In this document: in pieces, positions 1-35,589 of the stretch
How positions within the stretch are numbered: the first letter of the stretch is position 1
Layout of the letters: each line of letters opens with the position of its first letter
Source: Eleginops maclovinus
Taxonomy: Eukaryota; Chordata; Actinopteri; Perciformes; Eleginopidae
Assembly (NCBI RefSeq): GCF_036324505.1
Contig: NC_086360.1
Location: 16,100,293 to 16,164,292 of the forward strand
Length of the DNA: 64,000 nucleotides
Direction: 5' to 3'
Notes under the pieces: generated by a model
Told to the model about the DNA's origin: nothing
The model's input: only the letters and a program-made list of their open reading frames with translations
Database searches by the model: none
Made by a program: the position numbers and the translations under genes

Positions 1-6
1 CTTTTG

Positions 7-39
<33 letters not shown>

Positions 40-105
40 TGACCTTTGTGTTCTTTTCTTTTGTTACTGTCTTTTTTGTTATTATTTATGTTTTTTGTGT
101 TTCAG
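1..105 (+). other. ntrk2: ntrk2 intron end with (ATT)n repeat and a strong 3' splice site
   Basis: The window opens inside an intron. An (ATT)n microsatellite covers about 8-40. A T-rich pyrimidine tract follows and ends in TTTCAG at 100-105, a good vertebrate acceptor for the candidate exon at 106. The exon encoding the TrkB transmembrane segment must lie upstream of the window. Confidence 0.6.
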
Positions 106-152
106 GCTGTGCCTTGTTTCAGAACATCCCAGTGGAGTTGGTCTCACGCTAA
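106..152 (+). CDS. ntrk2: candidate alternative terminal exon of truncated TrkB (TrkB.T1-like)
   Basis: After the acceptor at 100-105 the exon begins with two bases that complete a split codon, the same phase as the kinase-form exon at 13125. It then reads CALFQNIPVELVSR and stops with TAA at 150-152. Mammalian TrkB.T1, as I remember it, has an 11-residue tail FVLFHKIPLDG encoded by an alternative exon in exactly this intron. The L-F-x-x-I-P core aligns, with conservative V and E at the next two places, but the tail is three residues longer and its first residues differ. A receptor ending here would keep the extracellular and membrane parts and lose the kinase, acting as a BDNF sink or dominant negative. 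Placement, phase and similarity support the call; expression is not shown. AATAAA signals at 1082 and 1145 could end its transcript. Confidence 0.66.
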
Positions 153-570
153 CGGAGACGGACAAACAGGAGACTGAAAGAAAGAGAGAGTGTTTTTGTT
201 TGTGTGTGCGAGAGCATGTTAGTTGGCTATAAAAAGGTAGAATTGGGGGAACGATAAAGGGGCGTCCGCATATCCAACCAACAAAACAAAACAAAAAAAC
301 AATGTATAAGAAATGAAGGTGGTGATATGGGGTAACACAAACATACACACACAAGCTAGCACACACACAGACAGTGGTAAGATGGATGGTGTCCATTATC
401 AATGTCTAAATGAACCAGGTAGAGCCCTGGGATGAGGTAGCCTGATCAACCAATCAGAAACACATAAAAACCTCCCATTGGATGAATTATTCAGATGACA
501 GGGACAGAGACAGCCATTAACCTACATTCTCCCCAAATACACACACCACCATAACATCCAGCCCTCTAGT

Positions 571-626
<56 letters not shown>

Positions 627-1150
627 ACTCTATGGTGAAGATTCAGGCACTTTGGCTGCTAGTTTGGTACATCAACACTGAGCCCCTTCGTGCTGGTATA
701 GATCAGCTCGATGTCTTCATGCCCACAACACATTTGGAAAAGAATGCTGCTTCCGGGTCGTGTTTTAACACCAACTTCCCTTTTTAGACCCTGTACTACC
801 CTGCTCAATAACATTATATATAATCCAACCACTCTACTGGCTCTTGGTGATCCTGCCAAGCAGGCCGGTTTGAGGGATTTGTGAAGCTAATTAAATCAAA
901 TAACCAAAACCTCTTTGAAGAATATGAGAAGGAACAGAGTCTTTGAAGAGAGAGAAAAAAGTGATTTTGTCTAAATTTGGCAGCAGCTTCCCGTTAGCAC
1001 AGCTGGGGCTGCTGCCATTATAAAAGTGATCATAGATATGGGAAATCATTCAGATCGCTAACAATCCTTCCTCTTGTGTGCAATAAATGTAAAAAAAAAA
1101 GAGGAACACTTTGAGTACAGTTGGAAAGGTTTCTGAAAGTGTTTAATAAA
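153..1150 (+). other. ntrk2: possible 3' UTR of the TrkB.T1-like transcript
   Basis: There is no long reading frame. The stretch holds an (AC)n tract at 573-628 and unique AT-rich sequence at about 880-1080. AATAAA occurs at 1082-1087, followed at once by an A-run, and again at 1145-1150. If the exon at 106 is used, one of these could be its polyadenylation signal. Otherwise this is ordinary intron. Confidence 0.35.
573..628. repeat. (AC)n microsatellite
   Basis: About 24 CA units with one AT interruption near 621. Confidence 0.97.
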
Positions 1151-2831
1151 GTCTTGTTAAAGCAGAAATGGCAGAGCACATTTCCTGACCCACTGTGCTC
1201 TCAAACTGCAGCAAAACCATCAAATTAGTTTTGCAGGTATTCACCACACCTGTCAAAACATCCAGCACATCCATCACTTGACAGATTTCAGTTTTTCCCC
1301 CTTCTCCTGCCAGCAGCTCCGTTTTAGTGGAAAATCAGGGGCTCTTTAAATCAAACAACAATGGTGTGTTTTTTGGGAAGAAATATTTTTTACAGTACAG
1401 GATGTTTAAGATGTGACTTGCCTTGTCTATAACTCACTAGGGAAGACACACCTTGTCAGTTTCCTATACTGACACACACTAGATCACAAATAGAGGTCTT
1501 GCTGTTAAATTAATCATCTGTTCCTTCCGCCCACCTTCCGAGACACAGATGTAGCATACATGTTTCAGTTTGTAAAAACACACGTGCACATAATGAGCCG
1601 AAAAGCTTTGCACTGCACATAGAAAACCTGCATTAGACCTTTATAAATATGTACCTGAATGCAGTTTTTTAAACACGTTGTTCACAAATGTAAATTTTAT
1701 ACACATGAACAGGTATTATGTTGCACATCTCAGTTACATTACGGAGACAGAAAAATGCTTATATTCACAATTGCACACATGAATTATTAATAACGTGCAC
1801 ATGTCAAGTGTTTAAGTGCATCACATATGCACATAGGTAGCATTTTACTGCATAAAATCTACCATCCGTGCACATGTCAGGTCAGTATATGGGAGGACAC
1901 ACAGACACACACACAAACGTAGGTAGTGCTGGCTGAGATTGAGGTCAGGGCAGATGCAAGGGGAATATTTTATTAAGAGAGCTACAGGAAAGACACAGAC
2001 ACTTTCTGTGGATGTGGGAGAATAGGTCTGTAAGTGAGTCACAGTTTAATAGGGTACAACCTTGTTTATCCCAAACCCTTAGACAGCTAAACCAGTCACA
2101 ATACAGAATGTAATATGGAAAAATACAACAAATACACCACCTTCAGATGGCTGATGTAATGAAATCCCATTATGTTAAAAGTTTGCACTTAAGTAGCTTC
2201 TGCATCCATTAATAAGACATAAAAGGGGCGGTGCACTTTCACTCATGTTTTAAAATTTACATTACAAGTGGTGTTCATTGATCATACTGTGGTGTTTTAG
2301 CTATTCACAGTGCACTTAGTGTTTATACTTTACATATACTTCACTTGAAGGGTTCATTTCTTTCCTGTTGGGAGTGTTTTTGAAAGTGTCTCTAAACTAT
2401 TTCTGTTGTGGTTTTCTGCAAATTAATAGAACACTATTCTATAACACTACAATGACATGCCCACAAAGCTTTGTGAAGCTTTTGCAGTACAACATTTACT
2501 GAATCAAATGTGTGAATGAGGAAAATGTTGATTAGTTAAACCTCCACAGTCAGTTTAATTTGTAGATTTAGTTTACTTGTGTATTAATATAAAAAGATTA
2601 GTAGGCTCATGATTAGATTAAAACCCTACATTACTATCCCTTGGGGCTAAGAAAAACAGAAAAATAATCAATCAGCCAAAGGCTAATTAGGCATCACTGT
2701 TTACGAAACGCCACAAAATTAAGAAATAAAAGCAAAATGTAAATAAAATTAATTAAAATCACCCTGAAGCGAGTAATAATGACATTCAAAGTGAATGAAG
2801 CGGGGAGACTGGGAAGTGTGGGTGTATTTGT

Positions 2832-2833
<2 letters not shown>

Positions 2834-2906
<73 letters not shown>
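2834..2906. repeat. (TG)n microsatellite
   Basis: An uninterrupted run of about 36 TG units. Confidence 0.97.
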
Positions 2907-2907
<1 letters not shown>

Positions 2908-5900
2908 TGTTTACTAAGGGTGGATTTATGTATGCATCTATATGTGTGTTTGTTTTTTATAGAAAAAAGATAATCTGAGAAATAAAGATTGTCTGAAGGT
3001 AAAACTTCAAACGGACACAAATTGTAGCTTCATCAGCAACATGAATGTAACTTTTTCTGTTGCTTCGAGTCTGAACTTGCATTTCAACTAAAGCTACAGT
3101 TTGTTGTGCTAAACATTTGGTAAAGTATCCTTTGTTTTTTATCCAGATTAAACCAACAGGATAAAACATGTCTAGGCAAACAGGCTGCTGGCTGTGTTTT
3201 CCAAAAGACAGACATGAGAATGTTGTTGATCTGATCATTTTACTGTCAGCGACAAAGAAAACAAGTGTATTTACAAAATGTAGTAGGAAACAAGCATGGT
3301 GCTGATTCATGCTACATCAGAATGAACTCCAGTGGGAGTTACCGTACATGATAAATCATTTGTCCATAATTTAAGATAACTTTGGTCCAGTTTTTCTTTC
3401 ATTGCTACAAGCTGGACCTAGCAGGCATTTTCAATTGGTCAACTTGGGATTTGGGAAGCCAAGATTACTCTGAACGATTGAACAAAATAGAAAACTTTTC
3501 CCTTCAGAAGCTATAAGCTATTGTCAATTAAACCCTCATTTTAGGGTCTCTGATTATTTTGCACATAATTGTACATGTTTTATGTTTGACCATTGTAAAT
3601 TGCATATATCAGATTTTATTGGAAGTGTTAAAGATGTTTAAGCTAAAAAAAAATACAAAATGTTAACACTGGGAAATATGACAGTACAGTATAATAGGTA
3701 TTTAACTGTTATTTTATGTTTTGTCTTTATTTTATTTGTCCTTTTTATTTGCATTTATACTTTGTATGTTGCCTGTTTTATCTTCATGTGAAAGTGGCAG
3801 ACATTTCCATACCTTATTTCTCATTTGTCTCCATCAACAATGTTATGCCACCTAACTGCAGCACAGACCTTAAAGCATTAATTTAAAAATAACAATCCGT
3901 TTAATTAATGCCTTTCTGTGGTAAGGATAAAAAATCATGTCCATGTCAAAGGCAAAGATGAACAAAATAACTGCTCAAGTGAAATGTACTTTTTGCCTAT
4001 GATCCTCTTCCATAAGCTGTTGTTGAAGCGTTTAAGCTCGTTCAATAAGCCATTCTGTATAATTGTTTAAAAGGCTCATTTGAAAAATATATTTCATTCT
4101 TCAGAAGAAAAAAAGGTGTGTTTGCTTCCCAATAAAATAAATCATTTATTGGTGTCCCTCCTGTGCAAATGTGTCTTTTTCATCTGGAAGTGCAAGAGCT
4201 TTCAGGTGTGCGTCAGTGTGTCGTCGCATACTTTGTAGTGTTTCTTATCAGAACCTAAGGCTTAGTCAGACACAAGACATGAAAACTAATACATCTGTGA
4301 CCATTCTGGCTTTGTTATCATTGCCATATTGAAATGTATTTCTTCATTTCTGTAAATCATTTTTCCTTCCCTGTTTGACTATCCATCTCTTAATGGGCAA
4401 AAATGTCATGTTAACAGTATAAAGGCCGTCTTGGGAACATACAAAAACAAAGGTTGGGAAGAGATGAGGTTTAATACAATAAATAGGTTCTAATTTATTA
4501 TCATTCTAGGCGTTTTTCTACATATTGAGCAGATGTCTGATGTAACAGAAGCGGAAACAAAACAACTTTCTCTCAGTTTAATTCCTTTCACCTCCTTCTT
4601 CCTCCTCACATCTCTGTCCACCTCAGATTATTTTCAGTAGGAGGGATTGGTCTCTCAGTGGGTCATATGAGAAGGTGAATGCGGAATGAATATTAAAAAT
4701 AGAAAAGATCAGACTAAAGAAAGAGAGAGAGGAAGAGAGTAGGATGTGGGGGAAAAAACACGATGACGAAAGCAAGCGAGGTGGTAGACACGTGCATGGA
4801 GATGAGAAAAGAGATGCTGGGAGACAGAGAGGAGAGGAAATTTCTATTTTTACCTGTGGTTGGTACAGAGGAAAGGGGAATGTGATAGGTCTCTGCATTA
4901 AGCTACAGAGGAGGAGGGTTTTTGGCTTGTACAGGCACATTCATACGGACATTAACCCCACTGCAGCGTAGAGGAAATTCTACCCATCAACCGTATCCAT
5001 CCCACTATTTCTCTGCCCTCATATGATATCTTTTTCTTATTTCTACTTTTTCTCTTTCAAATAGTTTGCTGTTGTACGTATAACTTTTTAAACTTGTACA
5101 TTATACAGTGGCATTCTTTAAAATGACTTACACATTCATTTCAAAGCTATCTACTTTTGAAAGCTGCCATTAGTCTATGAAATAAAACACAAACATGAAT
5201 AGTCTGTACAGTGGTAGGTAAATCTTAATGCTGGATTAATGCATTGCTGTTTAGTTTGGTTGGATTAACAGACAAATAACGACAACAATGTTGATAATCA
5301 ATTCTTAGTTTAAGTCACTTCAAGTTAAAATAGTAAAATAAATATTATTTGGTTCCAGCTTCTCATAAGCATAAGTGACGATTTGCTGCCTTTCTTGGTT
5401 TTATACTCCTGAAAATTCAATGCATTCGTTTGTTTTTTGGACTTATAGTAAAATAAAACAAGACCTTTTAAGGCATCAAAATTCAGCTCTAACAACCGTG
5501 AAGAATTATTCCGGCCCATACAGCCGTCACAATGGATAACACTTAACTTATTGTAAAAATGTGAAGAGGTCTTATATTTTGTAAATCAATCAATATACCA
5601 ACAGTAAGCGAGACTATGCGTGTGGCTTTCTCATTAGTTTTCCAGTTGTACTTTCCTTTAAAGCACCAGTCACATCGTCAGATGAGCACAGACTTTCTTA
5701 ACCTAGACTAAATAAGTTAAAGTTTGTTAAAAACATCATTAATAATTGTTCTCGATACTAAAACTTTCGAAATAAACTGCACTTTCAGGGCTGTGTGGGT
5801 GTGGTTTGGTCAGATTTGATTGGCAGTTGCCTGGAAAAACAAGTATTCAACCCAACAACTGTCATCACATTGAGATTACGCTAAATCACCCTTTTCCTGC

Positions 5901-8900
5901 TGACCTCCGCCTCACATCAAATCTCTGAGAGGAAGGACATAAAGAAATCCCTCAAGGCAATATAACCCTGTTGTAGCTTTGGCAGAAAACTGTGTGTTCA
6001 AGCAGAACCTCATTGCTCTGAGAAAGAAGCTGATTAGCTGGAGAAAAAAAAAGAGGCTTTCAAATCCAAAAATCTCATTCGCATTTTTCTTCTTCCCCTG
6101 CGTCTTTTTAAAACTCTATTTATCCTCCATCTGTCAGCCAGCCACTCAGCAAATCTACAGCTCTTTACGCTCTTCTTCCCTTTCTGCCCTCCCTCCTCCT
6201 CTGCATCCCACCATCCCCCTTCCTCCTGGATCGATAGATTACTTCCTGTGTTCGGCTGGGTGACAGCATAGTTTAGAGACCACAGAGTTCAGGTTACCAG
6301 TCATTTAAGAGTGTGTGTTTGTTCGTATTGTGATGGGCTTAAGGGGTCACTGAGACCTTTGGGGGTCAACTGTGGCAGCAGTCCTCAGTTTACCTTGAGG
6401 CCAGAGTATCTCCACTGACTGCTTAGATAACATGTCCAACAGAGGCACAATAAAAGGAATGTATCGCCATTTTTATATTTGTATTCAAATGATTTTCATT
6501 AAGAGGAAAATCCTTATATGGCGGCCAAAGTGTATTCATCTGCGCTTGTGAAGTTGTCAATAATACTGTAAGCAAAAAGGGTTTCTGCCCTTGAACATAA
6601 TATTTTGTCAGCACTTAGAGCCAAAAAGTTGCGGTAAATGTACAGAAAAAGAGACCTGAAAGCTTGGTATTTATTTGTTGTTTTTCTCACCTTGTACCCA
6701 ATATCTAGGCTGTCCATCTCCACCTCTGAATTGTATCTGAACCCCATAATTTAGATCATCTTTCAGTCGGATCTAACTGACTACCAACAATACAGTATTC
6801 TCAGGCAATGGAATCTACTACTATGTGCGAACAACTGCTCCTGCTGTTCCTCTCCGGGTACAAAACAACAAAGCTGTTTTAACAGACTGACTGACGGGCC
6901 CGGATGTCCTTAAATCCCATAATAGCCTCTCTACATCCATCGCCCTGGGCAACGTGCAGCATTAAATGGCTTCAGTTTGTCTGAGGTGTACCCAGAGAGC
7001 CTTAGAGCGATCAATATAGTCCCTCACAGTCATCATTTTAACGCCAGCGTATGCTCCTGCCATAAAACCCCTGCTCCCATCCAGGTTCCCAAACCCTCGG
7101 GCCCACACAGCAACAGCGGTGTCACAACAGCAACTTAAAGAGCCGTAGAAATTAGTGTTCATGGGGACGCAACAGTGAATGACACTGTATCTGTGACTCA
7201 CAATCATTGGTGTTGTATCTGTAACTGGTATTAGCTCAGAATTTCTACAATATAGTATAACATTGCATATTTTTGGGGTAAATAATAGCTGTTTAATCCC
7301 CAGCATTCATTTATGTTCTCAAAAAACTGAATCAAACAGATGATTATCTAAAAACATCTGTGTTTTACACTACAGCACACAAGTTTCTATTATCCCCATG
7401 GCATTTATATTGGATGGCTTTTTCAACCTACTCGACAAGGTTGTATAACTTCTGTATGTTGAGAAAACACATCTGCTATGTGTCACCAAGCGTCTGATTT
7501 CCAGTACTCAACATAAAACTCTAACGAAGAAGGTTGTGAGCACATGAAGTCATTATTTTAACAACATCGCTGTTCATGAGCGGTACTCTGATTGGATGGC
7601 AGTATTGCCCATTTTCCCCTGACAAAAAACAGCTGTTCAACCAGACATAGGGCACTTTCACAAACCTGATCAAGAATTGCAACAACAGTACAAGACAATA
7701 GTCGAGATTTTAGGATGCGTACATCACAAGCACAAATGCCTGTTTTCTGCTAATGTTTACCATTCTCTCCTGCCCCACATTTCCTGTCTCTCTCTGCTTC
7801 ATTATCATTACAAAGAAAATGCCCAAAAATAATCCTAGAAAAATAATAGCACGAGAAGAGACAATCCTCAAAATGTTTTTGTGAAACTTACCGGTAAATG
7901 GCAAAATCCAGATTCATGCAACCTGGATGCTATTTTCATCGTCCCTCAATACTTGTGTTACTACTTTGGTCACAGTAACTTTGTACCCACCAAGTACAGA
8001 TCTGAAACACAGCAGCGTAATTAAAAGCTCATTAAAAGGACAATGCAAAGTAATAAAGTTGCATGTGGTTGCAAACGAGTCCTCAGTGGTACAAAATGAG
8101 CTGAAAACACATTTGTTCTCAAAAAGTCCAACATTTAAAGTCAACCACTTGAACTTTAACCACATTTATTTCACTACAATGACATTTCAATCATCTACCA
8201 TCACAACACAGTGCCTGAACCTGTAATGTAAAAGAAAAATAGTCTTAAAAACAAGCACGAGATTGGCATGTTTAGTGCTCATCCTCCTGCCACACACCTC
8301 TCAGTCATGACCTGAACTTTGTAAGCGATGCAATGCATTTTATTGACTGTTTACCCGTGCTTCTGCCCACCACACTGCGAGGAGCTCCAGTCTCCACCAG
8401 TTTAAACATCGGTTCCATGTCTATTAACAGTGTTGGGTCGTGACCTGACCCCACTTATACCTTCACCTCTCCTGTCCATCTCCCCTCTTCCTCCCTCCAC
8501 CTCCCCGCTCTACATCTTTTCATCCCCTTTTACCAAGTCAGTCCCTGTGGACCCTCTGCCACCTCTCTTTCTCAAACACACACACAAACACACACACACA
8601 CACACGCAGGCTGTTGCAGCCCCTCAGCTTAACGGTATTTATAACGATCTGACCCTGGGACCTCTCTGTGTTAATGATCTTCAGCCTCTCCCAACACAAA
8701 CACACAACCTGACAGCACAGACAATAACCTGCGCTCTTGTGTGCGGCATGTTTTTCTTCTTACCTTTGTGAGGTTAAGAAAATCTCACAATGGTAAACCT
8801 CCCACTAAGTGAAAAAAAGCAAGCAGTCAAAAAGTAACAGCTTTATTTCTTGAATGCAGAGTTTCTCCAGTGAGGGAAATTAGTAATGTCCGCCTTCGAC

Positions 8901-10550
8901 AGCCCCTGCTTAGGCCTGTCAGCTGTAACAATGCTAATGGCTGTCTCCCACTACGAATTATGATATAGTCTCAATTTGAAGGGAAACAAAATATGTCATT
9001 TTTTAAAATTAAAATTAATACAATGTACAACTCTTACAGTTTAACGGCTGTCACCTAGTCTAATGTAGAACAATAACTCGCCTTTTAGATGCCTGATTGG
9101 TATAAAACAATTCAATATCTACATCTGTTTTTCGTAACTCTGTATAGAAATTGAAGGAATATATGTGCCTGGTTAAAATAGTCATTTCTACAAAAGTATC
9201 TTTAACATTTGCATTTTAACAAATCTTTAAACACGTCTTTCCTTTTTTTCTTTAACATCTTCCCCAAACATCAATATAAAACATACGTAAAAAGGGGGTT
9301 ATTCAACAACACAACCAACATTTAAATAGTGCTCTGTTAAAAGCATGACAAGGTAACATTTCGAGAAGATGTGTTTTTTTTTAAGTCAGCAATTTGTAAT
9401 GTGTGTAAAATAAAACTTGAAGTTTGTGGAACCTTTGCAAATCAGCAAAGAGCATTTGGTGCAAAGCAGAGACAAGAAAATGTTTTGAGTTCACCCCACA
9501 ACTTGTTTGGTATTCTCCGCTCGTCATTCATCACTCTGTAGTATCCATTCATTCCGAGCGACACATTAGCATACTAGTCTGTTCCTGGACACAGAAAGAT
9601 GCTGCTGGAAAACACAACTGCTCAACAAACAACATACAAACACTTACCACACGTATAGGTGTGCACATCATCACACACAAACAAAACAAACTATTGGGCT
9701 ATTTTGCTCATCCGTATCTCTTTCAAGGCTTTTTCAATCCTCATGAGTTACCAACACATACAACCCCCCCCCCACACACACACACACACACTCTCTCCGT
9801 TTCTCCCTTTCAATCAGGCTCTGTCAGCAGCACTAGAGCCTGATATGAGTCCAGGGACGGAAGAAATGAACGATGTCGACCAATGTTATAAATCAGCAAA
9901 ACCAAACACATGAAAGCAACGCATCTACTGTATTTTCTGCTCATGGGAAATCAATCTGAACTCATAACACAATGTTTGCAGGCTTATGCTTGTGTCTTGA
10001 AGAGACCATGCACCATCCCCCTCCAATGTATACCTGTGTAGATGTGTAATTAGGATTAATGTTTTAATCTGCAAAAAGACCCATGCTCCAACCTGTCACT
10101 AGTGTTGTTTTTCTTCAACTGACACACGTTAAAGTGTTGATGAAAAACTAAGACTTGATGGAAGTATCATACTATAGGTTTAAGAGACCAACACAGACAC
10201 TCACACACTCATACACACACAAACAAACACACACTCGTTTCCCTCTTTCACTCCCGCTAAATCAGTGAAGAATGCATAAATGCGAGCACCATGAAACACA
10301 ATCACTCCTCACAAGCTTTTATAACAGTACTTGTAGGACAATTAACTGAAAAGCCGTAATTTGCTAACCCCTCCATGTACCTGAGTGACTAAGATAAGTT
10401 TCAAGCGTTGCGAGTCGTCATCAAGTTATTTCGTGTGTTAGAATTTGTGGCTCTCCCTCCTGTGATTTTATCATCTGTAATTCAAAGGACATTGTGATGA
10501 CAGAACTACAAAAAGATAGAACTGGTTGGATCTCTGTGGTTTTTGCACTT

Positions 10551-10601
10551 ACTGTAAGTCGCTTTGGACAAAAGCATCAGCCAAATGAAATGCAATGTAA
10601 T
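10551..10601 (+). mobile_element. teleost LINE2/SINE shared 3' tail relic
   Basis: The segment contains TGTAAGTCGCTTTGGA, then AAAAGC and CCAAATGAAATG, and finishes with short ATG-type repeats. This matches, with a few substitutions, the 3' tail shared by fish L2-clade LINEs and the SINEs that use their machinery (from memory, roughly GTCGCTTTGGATAAAAGC). No body or reverse-transcriptase sequence is recognisable upstream, so it is a 5'-truncated or decayed copy. Confidence 0.75.
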
Positions 10602-13124
10602 CTCCGATAAAGGAAAAAAACAAAAGTGAAAAAGTCTCCACTATCCAAAATGCATTTAAAGTCATGTCTGTGAAATACTACCACTTTTCTCATCTTTGTA
10701 ATCATGCAGGCTTGTTTTCCATCAGGGCAGAAGTACATTCACACAATCTAACATGAACAAACATAATGTTGTGTAATTTGCAACAAGTCCTCTCCATGCC
10801 CGCAGCAACCTGTTTTCTAATCCGAGGTCTGAGGATTAAACTGTTACAAATGAATGTTAAAAAATATCTTTCTTCTATGATGTGACAGCAACAGTGTGGT
10901 TATGGTTTGTCATCATTAAGAAAGAAATACGAAAAGATCACGACTAGGTTCCCATTAGTGCTTACTTTGAGTAAAGATTGGGAATTACAGGATTCTGATC
11001 ATGCTTACAAAAACAATGTGAACTTGCGGAAGGAAACAGGAAGCAATCAGAGGTCTCCTGTATTAGAGTCTAATAACTGTTGGCCTATCAATCCATCACA
11101 ACCTCCCTCTTACACATTTTGATGAATGATTAAACTACAGAGACCAGTCAATGCTTCTTTACGCAAACAGGCATGTGGATAGATTTCTGAAATGTGAACC
11201 TATCTTTAAAGGTGGTAAGTATTAAGGTACCAAGCACAGTTTCTTATGTTGATAGATAGTTATATACTTAAGTGTTCAGTAACCTTTTTTCAATGTTTGT
11301 GTTTATGTGTGTGTTAACCATTATGTGGGAGAGTGTTAGCATTAATGTGTGCCAGTGCGCACTGTAATGTAGCTGCTATGTGCGCTGATTTGTTTTCTTA
11401 GGCACTCAACCCGAAAGACACAGGCGATTAGCTGCAATGCCATGAAGGTGTACTGTAACTTCATCTATGAAATCCACTTCCTTGACTGTCTACAGTGACA
11501 CTGTCTTAATTACTAACTAATGCCCCCTCCGATCTCCTGCCGAAAACAAGTTTATTTTTGTTAAAAAGGGTTGGATTCGAGGTGTCTAACTCATGCCATT
11601 GTCCTTTTTTCAGAGCGATAATTTATAAAGTTACTTTATTATTTTATTACAAAATGTCAGTTATACGCTATATTACAGACATTTTGAAATAAAAATTGTA
11701 ATTGTAATCCTATGTAGACTCAAAAGGGAGTTTTGATTTAGAAAAGCCCATTCTCCAGGGATCATTTCAACAAATAATAGCCGTATTAAAGTAAAGACAA
11801 CTGACTATGTGTTTTGTACTTCTTTGGTTTTTACTCTTCCAGGTGCCTAGATTACTGGCATCCTTGTTTTGAAACATCCATTAATTTCCTCGGTTACCCT
11901 CCAGCTTTGTAGATAATGTGCCATTATTGCTTTCTTACCTTGACTTCATCATTAAATGCTTTAGAGCCTGACCTAAAAAATAAACAGCACTCAAACATGA
12001 AAACAACCACTGTTGAGAAATGACCTAGTGCTTTTCTACTGGCTTGACCCTCTAATGGGACTTTTAAAGGCTTTGTTACTCATTTTCCACAGATGGAAAC
12101 TTGCAAATGTGTTTTCAAGTCAGCTCAATGGGGGCTGTGATTTCCTCATCCACATATCCTACAAACAACAGCCTTGACTATGGCGTTTTGGCCGGTAGCT
12201 ATTTTGTTTGTTTGGAGCGAAGTGATCATTTTAAAACTCACTTTCAGACGGAAAACAGCTCTTCAATAGAAAGTGTAAGGGGCTGCATGGTTTGGTAGGG
12301 GGAGATACAGGAAATAAGATCCATTTGGTTCAGTTTATTTGGAGTCACAGATCCATGAGTTTGATGACTTATGAGCACTTCAAACAATTTAATGCAATTC
12401 GTAATATTATCAGGAAGGATTTTAATGCTAATTTATCAACTGTTTTATCTTAAATCACAACGATCATAAGATAAACAGAATGAAAAACTGAGTCTTGTGA
12501 AATGAATTTCAAAGCCCAGCCAGATTGAACTTTTCGATGGACAGCCCCGCATTTTTAGGCACTCTCCGTAAGCACTCTGGTCAAATTGTCTGCTTTGGAA
12601 AATAACAGAAATTCAACCCAATTCCGACACTGGAGAGGAGAACGGGGTACGCGCCTCAGACACTACTCAATCGTCAGACAAGCACAAAGCACTTGCTCCA
12701 AGAATACTGATCCCTAACTCTTTAGAGCCCTATTCGAGTGTGAAACCTGTCAGGCAGCAGGATTGTAACAAACTGTAACTTCGTACTTCTATGAGTCTTG
12801 TAATGAGTCTCTGCCCTTTTTACAAGTCACTGAAAACTTAGTGGCGTATTAGTTTCACTAAAAACATATGAATACTGTTCATCACTAACACACTCAAACT
12901 AATGTTTTGCAGCACAACCATCTTCCTCTCAAATGTCTATTGTGATCAACAGGAACAGCCTCACCTATGATCTCACCTCCTGAGTCTCTGCCAATAACAG
13001 CTTAACATCCTAATTCTTTCTCTTGTGTCCTTGTGCTATTAACATGTCTTCTAGGTGTAGTATATGTTCGGTCTCACATGCAGGACTTCATTAAAAAAAA
13101 ATGTATTCTTTATCTTTATCTCAG

Positions 13125-34800
<21,676 letters not shown>

Positions 34801-35231
34801 GCATTGTGAAAGAGGCAAAGGTGTTCCACTTTGTTGTAATTGTGAAATGTTAAAAATCTACTGATCTATAATATCCCCTCATGCAACAGTCTAATATATA
34901 TGATTATGAGGATATATGCATTCATCTCTGCATACGGTTTTCTGTTACATATTGGACAAAGCACAGGGTAACATGAGGGCTACTTTTCCTTTCCCCTAAA
35001 GTCACAGATGCTTCACTTGTGATGTCAAGCACTCGTGTCGAAGGTCAATTGATTCATTTGTCCGCGGCTGCCCGACAATTGTGAGGTTTTGGTGTCGGGG
35101 GGGGGGGGGGGGTCAGAAGTGTGGGTGGCGGCACTGTAGAAGGTGTGGTTCATTTGGTCAACCCATATTAAATCATCAAGGCTCTCAGCACTCAGACATC
35201 CTTCAAAACCACATCTGTGCTAGAGGGGAGG

Positions 35232-35239
35232 CACACACA

Positions 35240-35313
<74 letters not shown>

Positions 35314-35331
35314 AACACAAGCACACACACA
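35232..35331. repeat. (AC)n microsatellite
   Basis: A long CA run with AAAC/AAGC variants toward its 3' side. A second CA run follows at 35363-35403, and a 15-base G-run lies just upstream (about 35098-35112). Confidence 0.96.
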
Positions 35332-35358
35332 TAGTTTACCTTATCCCGTCATCCCTCC

Positions 35359-35362
<4 letters not shown>

Positions 35363-35403
<41 letters not shown>
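35363..35403. repeat. (AC)n microsatellite
   Basis: About 20 AC units, separated by 31 bases of unique sequence from the tract at 35232. Confidence 0.96.
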
Positions 35404-35405
<2 letters not shown>

Positions 35406-35589
35406 GAAAGACACTCAAAACGGGACGAGAAGGAAATTGAATTGTGCATGTTTTATTATTTGAGCGGTGCAGTGCTTTAGCCAGGCCCCGTCCACTGTAA
35501 TGGTGTAATGTATATTTCATTACAGCCTAATGGGCTCCATTAGCACAGTCTCCTCACAGACATTCAAGACTTATTGTTTTATGGCTGAG

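Larger units (their letters stand above)
1151..13124 (+). other. ntrk2: ntrk2 intron upstream of the juxtamembrane exon
   Basis: About 12 kb without a supportable exon on either strand; reading frames are short and do not resemble known proteins. It holds a (TG)n tract at 2834-2906, short CA tracts near 8578-8606 and 9772-9791, a poly-C run near 9765, a LINE2/SINE-type tail at 10551-10601 and a 14-bp palindrome at 2462-2475. The acceptor at its end is TCTCAG (13119-13124). Confidence 0.75.
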
